Source: Streptomyces kronopolitis (lineage in GTDB: Bacteria; Actinomycetota; Actinomycetes; Streptomycetales; Streptomycetaceae). From it: a stretch of 44,426 nt of DNA. Within the stretch, counting starts at the first letter, position 1. Every line of letters starts with the position of its first letter. The DNA is taken from assembly GCF_014646275.1 (NCBI RefSeq), contig NZ_BMND01000043.1, positions 1-44,426 on the forward strand, in the 5' to 3' direction. This document shows, in pieces, positions 7,850-17,264 of this stretch. Position numbers and translations under genes: made by a program. Below the pieces are notes generated by a model. The model was not told the DNA's origin. It was given only the letters and a program-made list of their open reading frames with translations, and ran no database searches.

Positions 7850-10077
7850 TTGTCGGTGTCGTCCTTCGAGTCGTCCTTGGCACCCTTGTCGGCGTCCTCT
7901 TCCTCGATCACGGGGATCAGGGAGAGCTTGCCGCGCTGGTCGATCTCGGCGATCTCGACCTGGACCTTGGCGCCGACCGCGACCACGTCCTCGACGTTCT
8001 CCACGCGCTTGCCACCGGCGAGCTTGCGGATCTGCGAGATGTGGAGCAGGCCGTCCTTGCCCGGGAGCAGGGAGACGAACGCACCGAAGGTGGTGGTCTT
8101 GACGACCGTGCCCAGGTAGCGCTCGCCGACCTCCGGCATGGTCGGGTTGGCGATGCCGTTGATCGTGGCGCGGGCGGCCTCGGCGGCCGGGCCGTCGGCG
8201 GCACCGATGTAGATGGTGCCGTCGTCCTCGATCGTGATGTCGGCGCCGGTGTCCTCCTGGATCTGGTTGATCATCTTGCCCTTGGGGCCGATGACCTCAC
8301 CGATCTTGTCCACCGGGATCTTGACGGTGATGATCCGCGGGGCGTTCGGGGACATCTCGTCCGGGACGTCGATGGCCTCGTTCATGACGTCCAGGATGTG
8401 CAGACGCGCGTCACGGGCCTGCTTCAGCGCGGCGGCCAGGACCGAGGCGGGGATGCCGTCGAGCTTGGTGTCGAGCTGGAGCGCGGTCACGAACTGCTTG
8501 GTGCCGGCGACCTTGAAGTCCATGTCGCCGAAGGCGTCCTCCGCACCGAGGATGTCGGTGAGGGCGACGTAGTGCGTCTGGCCGTCGATCTCCTGGGAGA
8601 TCAGGCCCATGGCGATACCGGCGACCGGGGCCTTGAGGGGCACACCGGCGTTCAGCAGCGACATGGTCGAGGCGCAGACCGAGCCCATGGACGTCGAGCC
8701 GTTGGAGCCCAGCGCCTCGGAGACCTGGCGGATCGCGTAGGGGAACTCCTCGCGGGTCGGCAGGACCGGCATGATGGCGCGCTCGGCGAGCGCGCCGTGG
8801 CCGATCTCGCGGCGCTTGGGGGCGCCCACGCGGCCGGTCTCACCGACGGAGTACGGCGGGAAGTTGTAGTTGTGCATGTAGCGCTTGCGGGTCACCGGGG
8901 AGAGGGTGTCCAGCTGCTGCTCCATGCGGAGCATGTTGAGGGTGGTGACGCCCAGGATCTGGGTCTCGCCACGCTCGAACAGCGCGGAGCCGTGCACCCG
9001 CGGGATCGCCTCGACCTCGGCGGCGAGCGTACGGATGTCCGTGACGCCGCGGCCGTCGATGCGCTTCTTCTCCTTGATCACGCGCTCGCGGACCAGGGTC
9101 TTGGTCAGCGAGCGGTAAGCGGCGGAGATCTCCTTCTCGCGGCCCTCGAACTCCGGCAGGAGCTTCTCGGCGGCGAGCGCCTTGACGCGGTCCAGCTCGG
9201 CCTCGCGCTCCAGCTTGCCCGCGATGGTCAGCGCCTGGCCGAGCTCGTCCTTGACGGCCTTGGTCAGCGCCTCGAGGACGTCGTCCTGGTAGTCCAGGAA
9301 GATCGGGAACTCGCCGACGGGCTTGGCGGCCTTGGCGGCGAGGTCCGACTGGGCCTTGCACAGGACCTTGATGAAGGGCTTGGCGGCTTCCAGACCGGCG
9401 GCGACGACCTCTTCGGTCGGGGCCTCGGCGCCGTCCTTGACCAGCTGGATGGTCTTCTCGGTGGCCTCGGCCTCGACCATCATGATCGCGACGTCGCCGT
9501 CCGGGAGGACGCGGCCGGCCACGACCATGTCGAAGACGGCGTCCTCGAGCTCGGTGTGGGTCGGGAAGCCCACCCACTGGCCGTTGATCAGTGCGACACG
9601 GGTGCCGCCGACCGGGCCGGAGAAGGGCAGGCCGGCCAGCTGCGTGGAGCAGGAGGCGGCGTTGATCGCGACCACGTCGTAGAGGTGGTCGGGGTTGAGC
9701 GCCATGACCGTCTCGACGATCTGGATCTCGTTGCGCAGGCCCTTCTTGAACGAGGGGCGCAGCGGGCGGTCGATCAGGCGGCAGGTGAGGATCGCGTCCT
9801 CGGAGGGCCGGCCCTCACGGCGGAAGAAGGAACCGGGGATCTTCCCGGCTGCGTACATCCGCTCCTCGACGTCGACGGTCAGCGGGAAGAAGTCCAGCTG
9901 GTCCTTCGGCGTCTTGGAAGCGGAGGTGGCCGACAGCACCATGGTGTCGTCGTCCAGGTACGCCACGGCGGAACCGGCGGCCTGCTTGGCCAGGCGGCCC
10001 GTCTCGAAGCGGATGGTGCGGGTGCCGAAGGAACCGTTGTCGATCACGGCTTCGGCGTAGTGGGTCTCGTTCTCCAC
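7846..10077 (-). CDS. pnp: Polynucleotide phosphorylase / pppGpp synthetase
   Basis: This 743-aa enzyme is a phosphorolytic 3'-5' exoribonuclease that also adds 3' tails. In Streptomyces it is also called guanosine pentaphosphate synthetase I. Domains in order are RNase PH 1, an all-helical linker, RNase PH 2 (about 330-560), KH (about 570-630, with IGEVIGPKGKMI) and S1 (about 648-720). An acidic tail follows. The GTG start at 10077 has GAGGAG upstream. It lies downstream of rpsO, as is usual, with a hairpin between them, and it overlaps the M16 peptidase gene. Confidence 0.97.
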   Translation of the reverse strand: MENETHYAEAVIDNGSFGTRTIRFETGRLAKQAAGSAVAYLDDDTMVLSATSASKTPKDQLDFFPLTVDVEERMYAAGKIPGSFFRREGRPSEDAILTCRLIDRPLRPSFKKGLRNEIQIVETVMALNPDHLYDVVAINAASCSTQLAGLPFSGPVGGTRVALINGQWVGFPTHTELEDAVFDMVVAGRVLPDGDVAIMMVEAEATEKTIQLVKDGAEAPTEEVVAAGLEAAKPFIKVLCKAQSDLAAKAAKPVGEFPIFLDYQDDVLEALTKAVKDELGQALTIAGKLEREAELDRVKALAAEKLLPEFEGREKEISAAYRSLTKTLVRERVIKEKKRIDGRGVTDIRTLAAEVEAIPRVHGSALFERGETQILGVTTLNMLRMEQQLDTLSPVTRKRYMHNYNFPPYSVGETGRVGAPKRREIGHGALAERAIMPVLPTREEFPYAIRQVSEALGSNGSTSMGSVCASTMSLLNAGVPLKAPVAGIAMGLISQEIDGQTHYVALTDILGAEDAFGDMDFKVAGTKQFVTALQLDTKLDGIPASVLAAALKQARDARLHILDVMNEAIDVPDEMSPNAPRIITVKIPVDKIGEVIGPKGKMINQIQEDTGADITIEDDGTIYIGAADGPAAEAARATINGIANPTMPEVGERYLGTVVKTTTFGAFVSLLPGKDGLLHISQIRKLAGGKRVENVEDVVAVGAKVQVEIAEIDQRGKLSLIPVIEEEDADKGAKDDSKDDTDK

Positions 10078-10329
10078 CAGGGATATCTCCTCGTCAGCGT
10101 CCGCTGCCCGTGTGGCGGCGGACCGTCTTCGGTGGAGTGCCGGTGCGGGCCGGTCTTCGATCGAAGCACCCGGAGCGACGGACGCGGGGCGTCCGTGGAT
10201 CGTCCGGGGGCCACTACCGAGGACCGGCGGCCAGGTGGCACTCCTACCGCGTTCAGTTTTGCGTACGGCACCAGACTACAAAGCTTCCGGCCACCATGAG
10301 AGGGCACGGGCGTCCGGCGCCTATGGCAA

Positions 10330-10360
10330 AGGGAGCGGCCCCCGGCGGGAACCGCTCCCT
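10330..10360 (-). terminator. rpsO-pnp intergenic hairpin
   Basis: AGGGAGCGG (10330-10338) pairs perfectly with CCGCTCCCT (10352-10360) across a 13-base loop that can pair further. It begins 11 bases after the rpsO stop. In Streptomyces a hairpin at this place is known to partly end transcription and to be cut by RNase III. The remaining 250 bases to pnp hold a 12-bp palindrome, CTTCGATCGAAG (10155-10166), and no obvious gene. Confidence 0.75.
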
Positions 10361-10371
10361 GTTACCACGTC

Positions 10372-10659
10372 TTACTTGGCGCCCGCCGCGCCGCGGCGGA
10401 TGCCCAGGCGCTCGACCAGCGCACGGAAGCGCGTGATGTCCTTCTTCGCCAGGTACTGCAGCAGGCGGCGGCGCTGGCCGACCAGCAGCAGCAGACCACG
10501 GCGGGAGTGGTGGTCGTGCTTGTGCATCTTGAGGTGCTCGGTGAGGTCCGAGATGCGGCGGGAGAGCATCGCGACCTGAACCTCGGGGGAACCGGTGTCA
10601 CCCTCCTTGGTGGCGAACTCGGCCATGATCTGCTTCTTCGTAGCGGCGTCGAGCGACAC
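10372..10659 (-). CDS. rpsO: 30S ribosomal protein S15
   Basis: This 95-aa protein binds the central domain of 16S rRNA during small-subunit assembly. The typical S15 core is complete: GDTGSPEVQVAMLSRRI, LTEHLKMHKHDHHSRRGL and LVGQRRRLLQYL. The Ala/Gly/Arg-rich C-terminal end (RRGAAGAK) is slightly longer than in E. coli. The GTG start at 10659 has AGGAG 7 bases upstream. It is the first gene of the chain that continues with pnp. Confidence 0.97.
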   Translation of the reverse strand: MSLDAATKKQIMAEFATKEGDTGSPEVQVAMLSRRISDLTEHLKMHKHDHHSRRGLLLLVGQRRRLLQYLAKKDITRFRALVERLGIRRGAAGAK

Positions 10660-10712
10660 GCGGTACTCCTCTTGGTTGCGGTCCGTGAGCGCCCCTGGTT
10701 TGCCTCACAGGG

Positions 10713-10741
10713 AATCTTGGATGACTCGACCGGACCGTCAC
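10713..10741 (-). promoter_or_regulatory. Possible rpsO promoter
   Basis: On the minus strand GTGACG (10741-10736) and AAGATT (10718-10713) are separated by 17 bases. This would place the start of transcription roughly 45 bases before the rpsO start codon. The -10 match is only fair. Confidence 0.3.
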
Positions 10742-10760
10742 ACAGCGTACCAGCTGAAAA

Positions 10761-10790
10761 CGGCCCCCCGACCGGGTGGTCGGGGGGCCG
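10761..10790 (-). terminator. eccD rho-independent terminator
   Basis: A perfect 13-bp stem (10761-10773 with 10778-10790) has a 4-base loop and is followed on the minus strand by TTTT. It lies 16 bases past the eccD stop and isolates eccD from rpsO. Confidence 0.85.
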
Positions 10791-10806
10791 GAAATCCGGG
10801 CGGCGG

Positions 10807-12270
10807 CTAGCTGCCGGTGAGGCCGCGCACCTTGCCGTAGACCTCCAGGACCGCCAGGCACAGCGGCACCAGGGAGAGCAGGAACAGTCCGTCGAAGATG
10901 TCGAAGATCCGGCCCCAGAAGGGGGTGACGCCCTTGCGCGGGACGATCAGGCCGACACCGACGAGCAGGGCGGCGCCCGCCGCGATGCTGCTGGAGAACC
11001 AGACGGTGCGGATGTTCAGCGGGCCGGAGTCCTGGAAGCGGAGCAGGTCGACGAAGATGTCCGACGGCGGGTTCAGCGCGATGCCCAGGATGAGCAGCAC
11101 GATCGTCAGGATGCCGGCGATGGTCAGGCAGGCGACCTGCGCGGTGTAGTCGAAGAGCCGGGCGCGGAGCATGATCGTGATGCCGGCGGCCAGCGCCAGC
11201 AGCTGGGCCCACATGTTGTCGGAGAAGCCGAGGACGACACCGGCGGAGCCGACGACCAGGGCGGCGCAGCCGGCAACGAGGCCGAGCAGCAGCTCGTGGC
11301 CGCGCTTGGCCTGGTTGGCGATCTTGACGAAGTCGACGGACTCGGTCTCGCCGCCGTTGTCGTAGGAGCCCTTGGCGATCTGGTCGGGCGACTTGTAGCC
11401 GATGGGCAGCCGGGCGAAGCGGGCGGAGAGGCCGGGCAGCCAGGCGACGAGGGCGATCGACACGACGGCGGTGACGGCGGCGACCTCGCGGGGCGCGGCG
11501 TCGGTGAGGATCGCGGCGAAGACCGCGAGGGTGCCGATGGCGGCCAGGAACGCGGCGGCGACGAAGGGCGCGTCACCGCGCGGCAGCAGCACCACCAGCA
11601 GCACGGACGCGATCAGGACGACGACGCAGCCGACGAGGAGGTGCAGCCGGCCGGGCCCGGAGCCGTGGTCGACGGGGAAGATGCCCGAGCCGGCGAGCAG
11701 CAGGTGCGGCAGGGCGGCCAGGCCCAGCGCGATGGAGGAGCCGTGGTCGTCGTAGACCCGGGCGCGGACGCCGGCCAGCGCGACCAGGACGACGCCGACG
11801 ACACCGGCGATGATGCCGGGCAGGCGGTGCATGTCGCGGTTCAGCGGGTTGGAGAACCACAGGGCGAACGCCATCATCACGAGCAGCAGGACGCCGGCGG
11901 ACAGGCCGACGACATGCATGAGGTCGTCGCTCCAGCGGCTGCGGTTGCGCTTGACCGCGGAGGCGACGGCGTCGGAGACGTCGTCGAAGACCGGCAGCGG
12001 CAGCGATTCGGCGAACGGCTTCAGCAGGAGGAGGTCGCCGTCGAGGATCTGCTGCTGTGCGAGCGACTGGCCGGCGTCGAGCACCGTGCCGTCGCGGCGT
12101 ACGAGGTGGTAGCCGGTCGGGGCGCCTTCGGCCTGGGACTGGCCGGAGAGCCGCAGGATCTCCGGATAGATGTCGACGAGTGCGACGTCTTCCGGCAGAG
12201 CCACATCGATCCGTGCATCCGGCGCGGCGACAGTGACCCGGCAAAAGCCGGTGCCAGTGCTCGTGCTCAC
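10807..12270 (-). CDS. eccD: T7SS membrane channel protein EccD
   Basis: This 487-aa protein is the polytopic component of the ESX membrane complex. The first 85 or so residues form a ubiquitin-like YukD-type domain (CRVTVAAPDARIDVALPEDVALVDI). About 11 membrane helices follow, the pattern of EccD. I prefer the GTG at 12270 (MSTSTGTGFCRVTV), with AGGGAG upstream, over the in-frame ATG at 12354. That longer start would add 28 residues rich in Arg and Gln and overlap the likely promoter region. It is divergent from eccC and ends at a strong terminator. Confidence 0.92.
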   Translation of the reverse strand: MSTSTGTGFCRVTVAAPDARIDVALPEDVALVDIYPEILRLSGQSQAEGAPTGYHLVRRDGTVLDAGQSLAQQQILDGDLLLLKPFAESLPLPVFDDVSDAVASAVKRNRSRWSDDLMHVVGLSAGVLLLVMMAFALWFSNPLNRDMHRLPGIIAGVVGVVLVALAGVRARVYDDHGSSIALGLAALPHLLLAGSGIFPVDHGSGPGRLHLLVGCVVVLIASVLLVVLLPRGDAPFVAAAFLAAIGTLAVFAAILTDAAPREVAAVTAVVSIALVAWLPGLSARFARLPIGYKSPDQIAKGSYDNGGETESVDFVKIANQAKRGHELLLGLVAGCAALVVGSAGVVLGFSDNMWAQLLALAAGITIMLRARLFDYTAQVACLTIAGILTIVLLILGIALNPPSDIFVDLLRFQDSGPLNIRTVWFSSSIAAGAALLVGVGLIVPRKGVTPFWGRIFDIFDGLFLLSLVPLCLAVLEVYGKVRGLTGS

Positions 12271-12528
12271 CTGGCGGTTCTCCCTAATCCGTTGGGCGTT
12301 TTGTCGCGTCGCGCGCCCTATATATAGAGAGCCGTCACTTCGGGGCTGGGGCACGCTCGCGAGGCGTCAGCGTACCGTCCAATTCAGCGGTCGCCCCACC
12401 CACCCCGAGCCCTGACGGTTGACAGTAGGATCAACGCCTGGTTCGGGCCAAGCACTTGGCTCGGGGGGACCGTCGAATCCAACGGGGGCGGTCCGAGACT
12501 GCGAGATGCATGAAGGACTGATGCCTCG
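12271..12528. promoter_or_regulatory. Divergent eccD/eccC promoter region
   Basis: This 258-base gap must hold promoters for both genes. A palindrome CTATATATAG (12318-12327) stands out in GC-rich DNA and could be the -10 area for eccD. Toward eccC, TAGGAT (12426-12431) is a good -10 hexamer but has a poor -35. The nearby TTGACA (12419-12424) has no partner at normal spacing. GCCAAG-CA-CTTGGC (12447-12460) is a short perfect dyad just downstream, in operator position. Confidence 0.5.
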
Positions 12529-15500
12529 GTGAGCGTTGTCATCGTCAAGCGCCCGCCCCGCGCGCTGCCACCCGAAGTCCCCTCCGAGGAGGTGACACTC
12601 GAGGCACCTCCGGAGCTGCCCCGTGAGGGCGAATCAGAGAACATGCTGATGACCCTTATGCCCATGATGGGTATGGCGTCTTCGGCGGGATTCCTGTTCA
12701 TGGGCAACCAGCCGTTCATGAAAATCATGGGCGGCTTTATGGTGGCGTCCACCCTGGCAATGGCGATCGTGCAGATCGTCAAGGCTCGCCAAGGGCCTTC
12801 CGGGCAAATGCTTCAAGAGCGCCAGGATTACCTCAAGTACCTGACGCAGAAGCGAAAAGAGGTGCGGCGCACCGCGCGAAAGCAGCGGGACGCGCAGCTG
12901 TTCACCCACCCCGATCCGAGCCAGCTGTGGTCGGTCGTGGCCGAGGGCAAGCGGGTCTGGGAGCGGCGGGCGACCGATCCGGACTTCGGGCAGGTGCGAC
13001 TGGGCCTGGGGCCGCAGCAGTTGGCCACTCCCCTGCGGGCCCCCGAGACCGCGCCGGTCGACGAGCTGGAGCCGCTGACCGCGCATGCGATGAAGGAATT
13101 CCTCGACAAGCACGGCCATTTGGACAGCCTGCCGCTGGCGGTCTCGCTGCGGGCCTTCTACCACCTGACCGTCTCGGGTGACCCGGACACGGTCTACGGC
13201 GCCTCGCGTGCCGTCATCGCCCAGCTGTGCACCCTGCACTCGCCCGAGGACCTGGTGGTGGCGGTCGTCGCCGCGCCCGGTGCGCAGGCGGAGTGGGAGT
13301 GGACGAAGTGGCTGCCGCACGTGCAGGACAAGACCACCGACGGCGCCGGTTCGCGCCGGCTGGTCGTCGGTGACCTCGGGGAGATCGAGGAGCTGCTGGC
13401 GGAGGAGCTGGAGGGCCGCGGGCGGTTCAGCCCGCAGGGCACCCCGGTGACCGACACTCCGCACGTGGTGGTCGTGCTGGACGGCGGCGAGGTGCCGATG
13501 GACTCGGTGATCGCCGGGGCCGAGGGCCTCCAGGGCGTCACCATCCTGGAGGTCGTGCCGGGCGATCTGGACGAGATCCGCGGCGGGCTGGCCGTGCAGG
13601 TGTGGCCGGGCAGGCTGACCCTGGAGTCGGCCGGCGGCGCGGTCTACCACGGTGAGTGCGACACGCTGTCGATCCCCGAGGCGGAGGCGCTGGCCCGCCA
13701 GTTGGCCCCGCTGCGGGCGGGCTCCGGTGCGGACGGCGAGGAGCCGCTGCTGTCCGCGCTGGACTTCACCGACCTGCTGAACATCGGCGACGCCGGCTCG
13801 CTGGACGTCGCGCGGACCTGGCGGCCCCGGACGCTGGCAGAGCGGCTGCGGGTGCCGATCGGTGTCGACCGCGACGGCCAGCCGGTCATGCTGGACATCA
13901 AGGAAGCCTCGCAGCAGGGCATGGGCCCGCACGGCCTGTGTGTCGGTGCGACCGGTTCCGGCAAGTCCGAGGTGCTGCGCACCCTGGTGCTCGCCCTGGC
14001 GGTCACGCACTCCTCGGAGACCCTGAACTTCATCCTCGCGGACTTCAAGGGTGGCGCCACCTTCACGGGGATGTCGGAGATGCCGCACGTCGCGGCGGTC
14101 ATCACCAACCTCGGTGAGGACGTCACCCTGATCGACCGCATGCGCGACTCGATCACCGGTGAACTCCAGCGCCGCCAGGAGCTGCTGCGCTCCGCCGGCA
14201 ACTACGCCAACATCACCGACTACGAGAAGGCGCGTGCCGCGGGTGCCCCGCTGGACCCGCTGCCCTCGCTGGTGATGATCATCGACGAGTTCTCCGAGCT
14301 GCTCGCCGCCAAGCCGGACTTCATCGAGATGTTCATCCAGATCGGCCGGATCGGCCGTTCCATGGGTGTGCACATGCTGCTCGCCTCGCAGCGCCTGGAA
14401 GAGGGCAAGCTGCGCGGTCTGGACACCTTCCTGTCCTACCGGCTGGGTCTGCGGACGTTCTCCGCGGCCGAGTCGCGGACCGCGATCGGTGTGCCGGACG
14501 CCTACCACCTGCCGAACGTCCCCGGCTCCGGCATCCTGAAGTACGACACCGAGACGATGGTCCAGTTCAAGGCCGCGTATGTGTCGGGTACCTACCGCGG
14601 TCCGGGCGGCGGCGGCCGCGGCGGCGCCGGCGGCCGGACGATGCGGATGCCGGTGCCGTTCACCGCGGCCCCGGTCGTCGAGCAGATCGTCGAGGAGCCG
14701 GTCTCCGTGGAGGCGGCCGAGCCGGAGGTCGACGACGCGCTGGCCGACACCGTGCTGGATGTCATGGTGCAGCGGATGCAGGGCCAGGGCCCGCCGGCGC
14801 ACCAGGTGTGGCTGCCCCCGCTGGAGGAGGCGCCCACGGTCAACCAGCTGCTGCCGGCGCTCGCGGTCACGCCCGAACGGGGCGTGCACGCCGCGGAGTA
14901 CACCGCGCTCGGCAAGCTCGTGGTGCCGGTCGCGCTGGTGGACAAGCCGTTCGAGCAGCGGCGTGACGTGATGTACCTGGACTTCTCCGCCGGCGCCGGT
15001 CACGGCCTGGTCGTGGGTGGTCCGCAGTCCGGCAAGTCCACCCTCATCCGGTCCGCGATCGCCTCGTTCGCGCTCACCCACACCCCGGCGGAGGTGCAGT
15101 TCTACTGCCTCGACTTCGGTGGCGGCGGCATGCTGGCGATGGAGGGCCTGCCGCACGTCGGCGGGGTGGCCTCGCGCCTGGACGCGGAGAAGGTGCGCCG
15201 TACGGTCGCCGAGGTCGTCGGCATCCTCAACGAGCGCGAGGAGTTCTTCCGCGCGCACCACATCGACTCGATCGCGACCTACCGCCAGCGGCGGGCCGCG
15301 GGCGCCTTCCCCGACCAGAAGTGGGGGGACGTCTTCCTGATCATCGATGGCTGGGGCACGTTCAAGACGGACTACGAGCAGCTCGACCCGGTGATCCTGG
15401 ACATCGCCGGCCGCGGTCTGGGCTTCGGTATCCACCTGATCCTGGCCGGCTCGCGCTACACCGAGGTGCGGCCCGCGCTGCGCGACCAGCTCCTCAACCG

Positions 15501-16488
15501 CGTCGAGCTGCGCCTGGGCGACCCGATGGAGTCGGAGTTCGACCGCAAGCGCGCGGAGAACGTCCCGATGGGCAAGCCGGGCCGCGGTATGTCCCCCGAG
15601 AAGCTCGACTTCCTGGCGGCGCTGCCGCGGCTGGACGGGATGAGCGACCCGGAGACCCTCAGCGAGGGCATGGCCAACCTGGTGGAGACGGTCAGCGAGC
15701 ACTGGCAGGGCGCGCCCGCCCCCGAGGTGCGGATGCTGCCGACGATGCTGCGCGCCACCGACCTGCCCAAGGGCAACGACTACCCGGACCACGGGATCGC
15801 GATCGGTGTCGACGAGACCACGCTGTCGCCGGCGTTCATCGACTTCGAGACCGACCCGCTGCTGGTCATCTACGGCGAGAGCGAGTCGGGCAAGTCGTCG
15901 CTGCTGCGCCTGCTGGCCAAGCAGATCGCCGAGCGGTACCCGTCGGAGAAGGCGCTCATGGTGGTCTCCGACTACCGTCGCGCGCTGCTCGGCGAGATCC
16001 CCGAGAGCCACATGTACAAGTACTGTGCCGCGGGGCCGCAGTTGCAGGAGGTCATCACGGGGCTGGCCGGTTCGCTGGGCCGCCGGATGCCCGGGCCGGA
16101 CGTCACGCCGGAGCAGCTGCGCAACCGCAGCTGGTACGACCTGCCGGACGCGTTCGTGATCGTGGACGACTACGACCTGGTGGCGACCAGCAGCGGCAAC
16201 CCGCTGCAGCCGCTGCTGGAGTACCTCCCGTTCGCCCGTGACCTGGGTCTGCGCCTGATCATCGCGCGCAGCTCCTCGGGCGCCGGACGGTCGTCGTTCG
16301 AGCCGGTCATGCAGCGCACCAAGGAACTGGGTGCGCAGGGCCTGATCCTCTCGGCCGACCCGGCCGAGGGCCCGCTGATGGGCAGCGTCAAGGGCCAGAG
16401 CCTGACGCCGGGCCGGGCGACGTTCATCACCCGCAAGCGCGGTGCGCAGCTGGTCCAGACGGGCTGGCTGCCGGCGAGCAGCGGCTGA
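12529..16488 (+). CDS. eccC: T7SS ATPase EccC (fused EccCa-EccCb)
   Basis: This 1319-aa FtsK/SpoIIIE-type motor drives ESX secretion. Two membrane helices lie at about residues 38-85, then three ATPase domains. Walker A motifs are GATGSGKS (473-480), GGPQSGKS (830-837) and GESESGKS (1116-1123). Only domain 1 has the Asp-Glu Walker B (IIDE, Asp586-Glu587); domain 2 has IIDG (Asp940) and domain 3 IVDD. This agrees with the known model in which domain 1 hydrolyses ATP and the others bind substrate signals. The GTG start at 12529 has GAAGGA upstream. A Gly-rich linker follows domain 1. Confidence 0.96.
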   Translation: MSVVIVKRPPRALPPEVPSEEVTLEAPPELPREGESENMLMTLMPMMGMASSAGFLFMGNQPFMKIMGGFMVASTLAMAIVQIVKARQGPSGQMLQERQDYLKYLTQKRKEVRRTARKQRDAQLFTHPDPSQLWSVVAEGKRVWERRATDPDFGQVRLGLGPQQLATPLRAPETAPVDELEPLTAHAMKEFLDKHGHLDSLPLAVSLRAFYHLTVSGDPDTVYGASRAVIAQLCTLHSPEDLVVAVVAAPGAQAEWEWTKWLPHVQDKTTDGAGSRRLVVGDLGEIEELLAEELEGRGRFSPQGTPVTDTPHVVVVLDGGEVPMDSVIAGAEGLQGVTILEVVPGDLDEIRGGLAVQVWPGRLTLESAGGAVYHGECDTLSIPEAEALARQLAPLRAGSGADGEEPLLSALDFTDLLNIGDAGSLDVARTWRPRTLAERLRVPIGVDRDGQPVMLDIKEASQQGMGPHGLCVGATGSGKSEVLRTLVLALAVTHSSETLNFILADFKGGATFTGMSEMPHVAAVITNLGEDVTLIDRMRDSITGELQRRQELLRSAGNYANITDYEKARAAGAPLDPLPSLVMIIDEFSELLAAKPDFIEMFIQIGRIGRSMGVHMLLASQRLEEGKLRGLDTFLSYRLGLRTFSAAESRTAIGVPDAYHLPNVPGSGILKYDTETMVQFKAAYVSGTYRGPGGGGRGGAGGRTMRMPVPFTAAPVVEQIVEEPVSVEAAEPEVDDALADTVLDVMVQRMQGQGPPAHQVWLPPLEEAPTVNQLLPALAVTPERGVHAAEYTALGKLVVPVALVDKPFEQRRDVMYLDFSAGAGHGLVVGGPQSGKSTLIRSAIASFALTHTPAEVQFYCLDFGGGGMLAMEGLPHVGGVASRLDAEKVRRTVAEVVGILNEREEFFRAHHIDSIATYRQRRAAGAFPDQKWGDVFLIIDGWGTFKTDYEQLDPVILDIAGRGLGFGIHLILAGSRYTEVRPALRDQLLNRVELRLGDPMESEFDRKRAENVPMGKPGRGMSPEKLDFLAALPRLDGMSDPETLSEGMANLVETVSEHWQGAPAPEVRMLPTMLRATDLPKGNDYPDHGIAIGVDETTLSPAFIDFETDPLLVIYGESESGKSSLLRLLAKQIAERYPSEKALMVVSDYRRALLGEIPESHMYKYCAAGPQLQEVITGLAGSLGRRMPGPDVTPEQLRNRSWYDLPDAFVIVDDYDLVATSSGNPLQPLLEYLPFARDLGLRLIIARSSSGAGRSSFEPVMQRTKELGAQGLILSADPAEGPLMGSVKGQSLTPGRATFITRKRGAQLVQTGWLPASSG

Positions 16489-16501
16489 CGCGGCACACAC
16501 C

Positions 16502-16545
16502 ACGGCGGTGGGGCGTTCCTCCTCGGAGGGGCGCCCCACCGCCGT
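16502..16545. terminator. Bidirectional terminator after eccC
   Basis: A perfect 14-bp stem (16502-16515 with 16532-16545) contains an inner CCTCC/GGAGG hairpin and is followed by TTT on the plus strand. It lies between the eccC stop and the stop of the convergent minus-strand gene, so it can serve both. Confidence 0.8.
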
Positions 16546-16553
16546 TTCGTGGG

Positions 16554-17264
16554 TCAGCCGAAGGCGCCGTGCCGGTTCGTGTCGGGGCCGGGCGGGCCGT
16601 CGGCCGCGGTGGCGGGTGCACCCTTGGCATCCGTCTTGGCCTGGGGATCCCGTGCGTCGCCCGGGGACGGTTCGGCGCCGGGCGGTCGGCTGCGTACGCC
16701 CTTGGCGACGCCCTCGCCGCCGCGCGCCCTGGGCTCGCCGTCCCGCGCGGGGTCGAACGGGTCGGGGCCGAGCGGCGCGCTGGAGGTGTCCCACTGCTGC
16801 GTCACGACCGGGCCCTGGCCGCGGCCGCCCCCGCCCCGCTTGCCGAAGGCGCCGCCGAGTCCGTTGGCCAGCTGGCCGAGCGCCATGAAGCCGTAGGCGG
16901 TCTCGTTCCCGGACGAGGACGGCGCGGCGCCGGAACGGTCCACCGGCGGCGCGTCGTGGCCCGTGCCGTGCCCGCCGTGCCCGCCGTCCGCGCCGTCGTT
17001 GCCGTCGTTGTCGTCGGGGGGCGCGGCGGCGGTCTCCAGGTCGGCGGCGGCGAGTTCGAAGGCCGGCAGCGATTCGTCGACGGACCGCTTGAGGCGGTGC
17101 CACTCCCCGGCGAACGCCTCGCCGGCCGGACCGTGCCAGTTGGCCGCGGCGGCGGTGGCGACCTTCCGGTCCAGGTCGCGGACGAGGCCGTCGAGGTGCT
17201 CGGCCATCTCCCGCCAGCCGGCCGCCGCTTCGTGCAGGGCCTCGGGGTTGCGCCGCTCGCTCAT
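16554..17264 (-). CDS. WXG100-like protein with long disordered tail
   Basis: This 236-aa protein begins with a two-helix WXG100-like domain of about 85 residues, with the turn motif Trp43-His44-Gly45 (NWHGPAGEAF). A 150-residue tail rich in Gly, Asp, Pro and Ala follows. Its ATG overlaps the stop of the 102-aa gene upstream (ATGA), so the two are translationally coupled. They probably make a heterodimeric T7SS substrate pair. The tail has no recognisable toxin or catalytic domain. Confidence 0.82.
   Translation of the reverse strand: MSERRNPEALHEAAAGWREMAEHLDGLVRDLDRKVATAAAANWHGPAGEAFAGEWHRLKRSVDESLPAFELAAADLETAAAPPDDNDGNDGADGGHGGHGTGHDAPPVDRSGAAPSSSGNETAYGFMALGQLANGLGGAFGKRGGGGRGQGPVVTQQWDTSSAPLGPDPFDPARDGEPRARGGEGVAKGVRSRPPGAEPSPGDARDPQAKTDAKGAPATAADGPPGPDTNRHGAFG

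Noticed and set aside
8041..10299. A 752-codon open frame on the plus strand
   Set aside because: It mirrors pnp, whose domains and codon bias are clear on the minus strand.
12634..17103. A 1489-codon open frame on the minus strand
   Set aside because: It is antisense to eccC and shows the usual Arg/Gln/His/Asp composition of a shadow frame.
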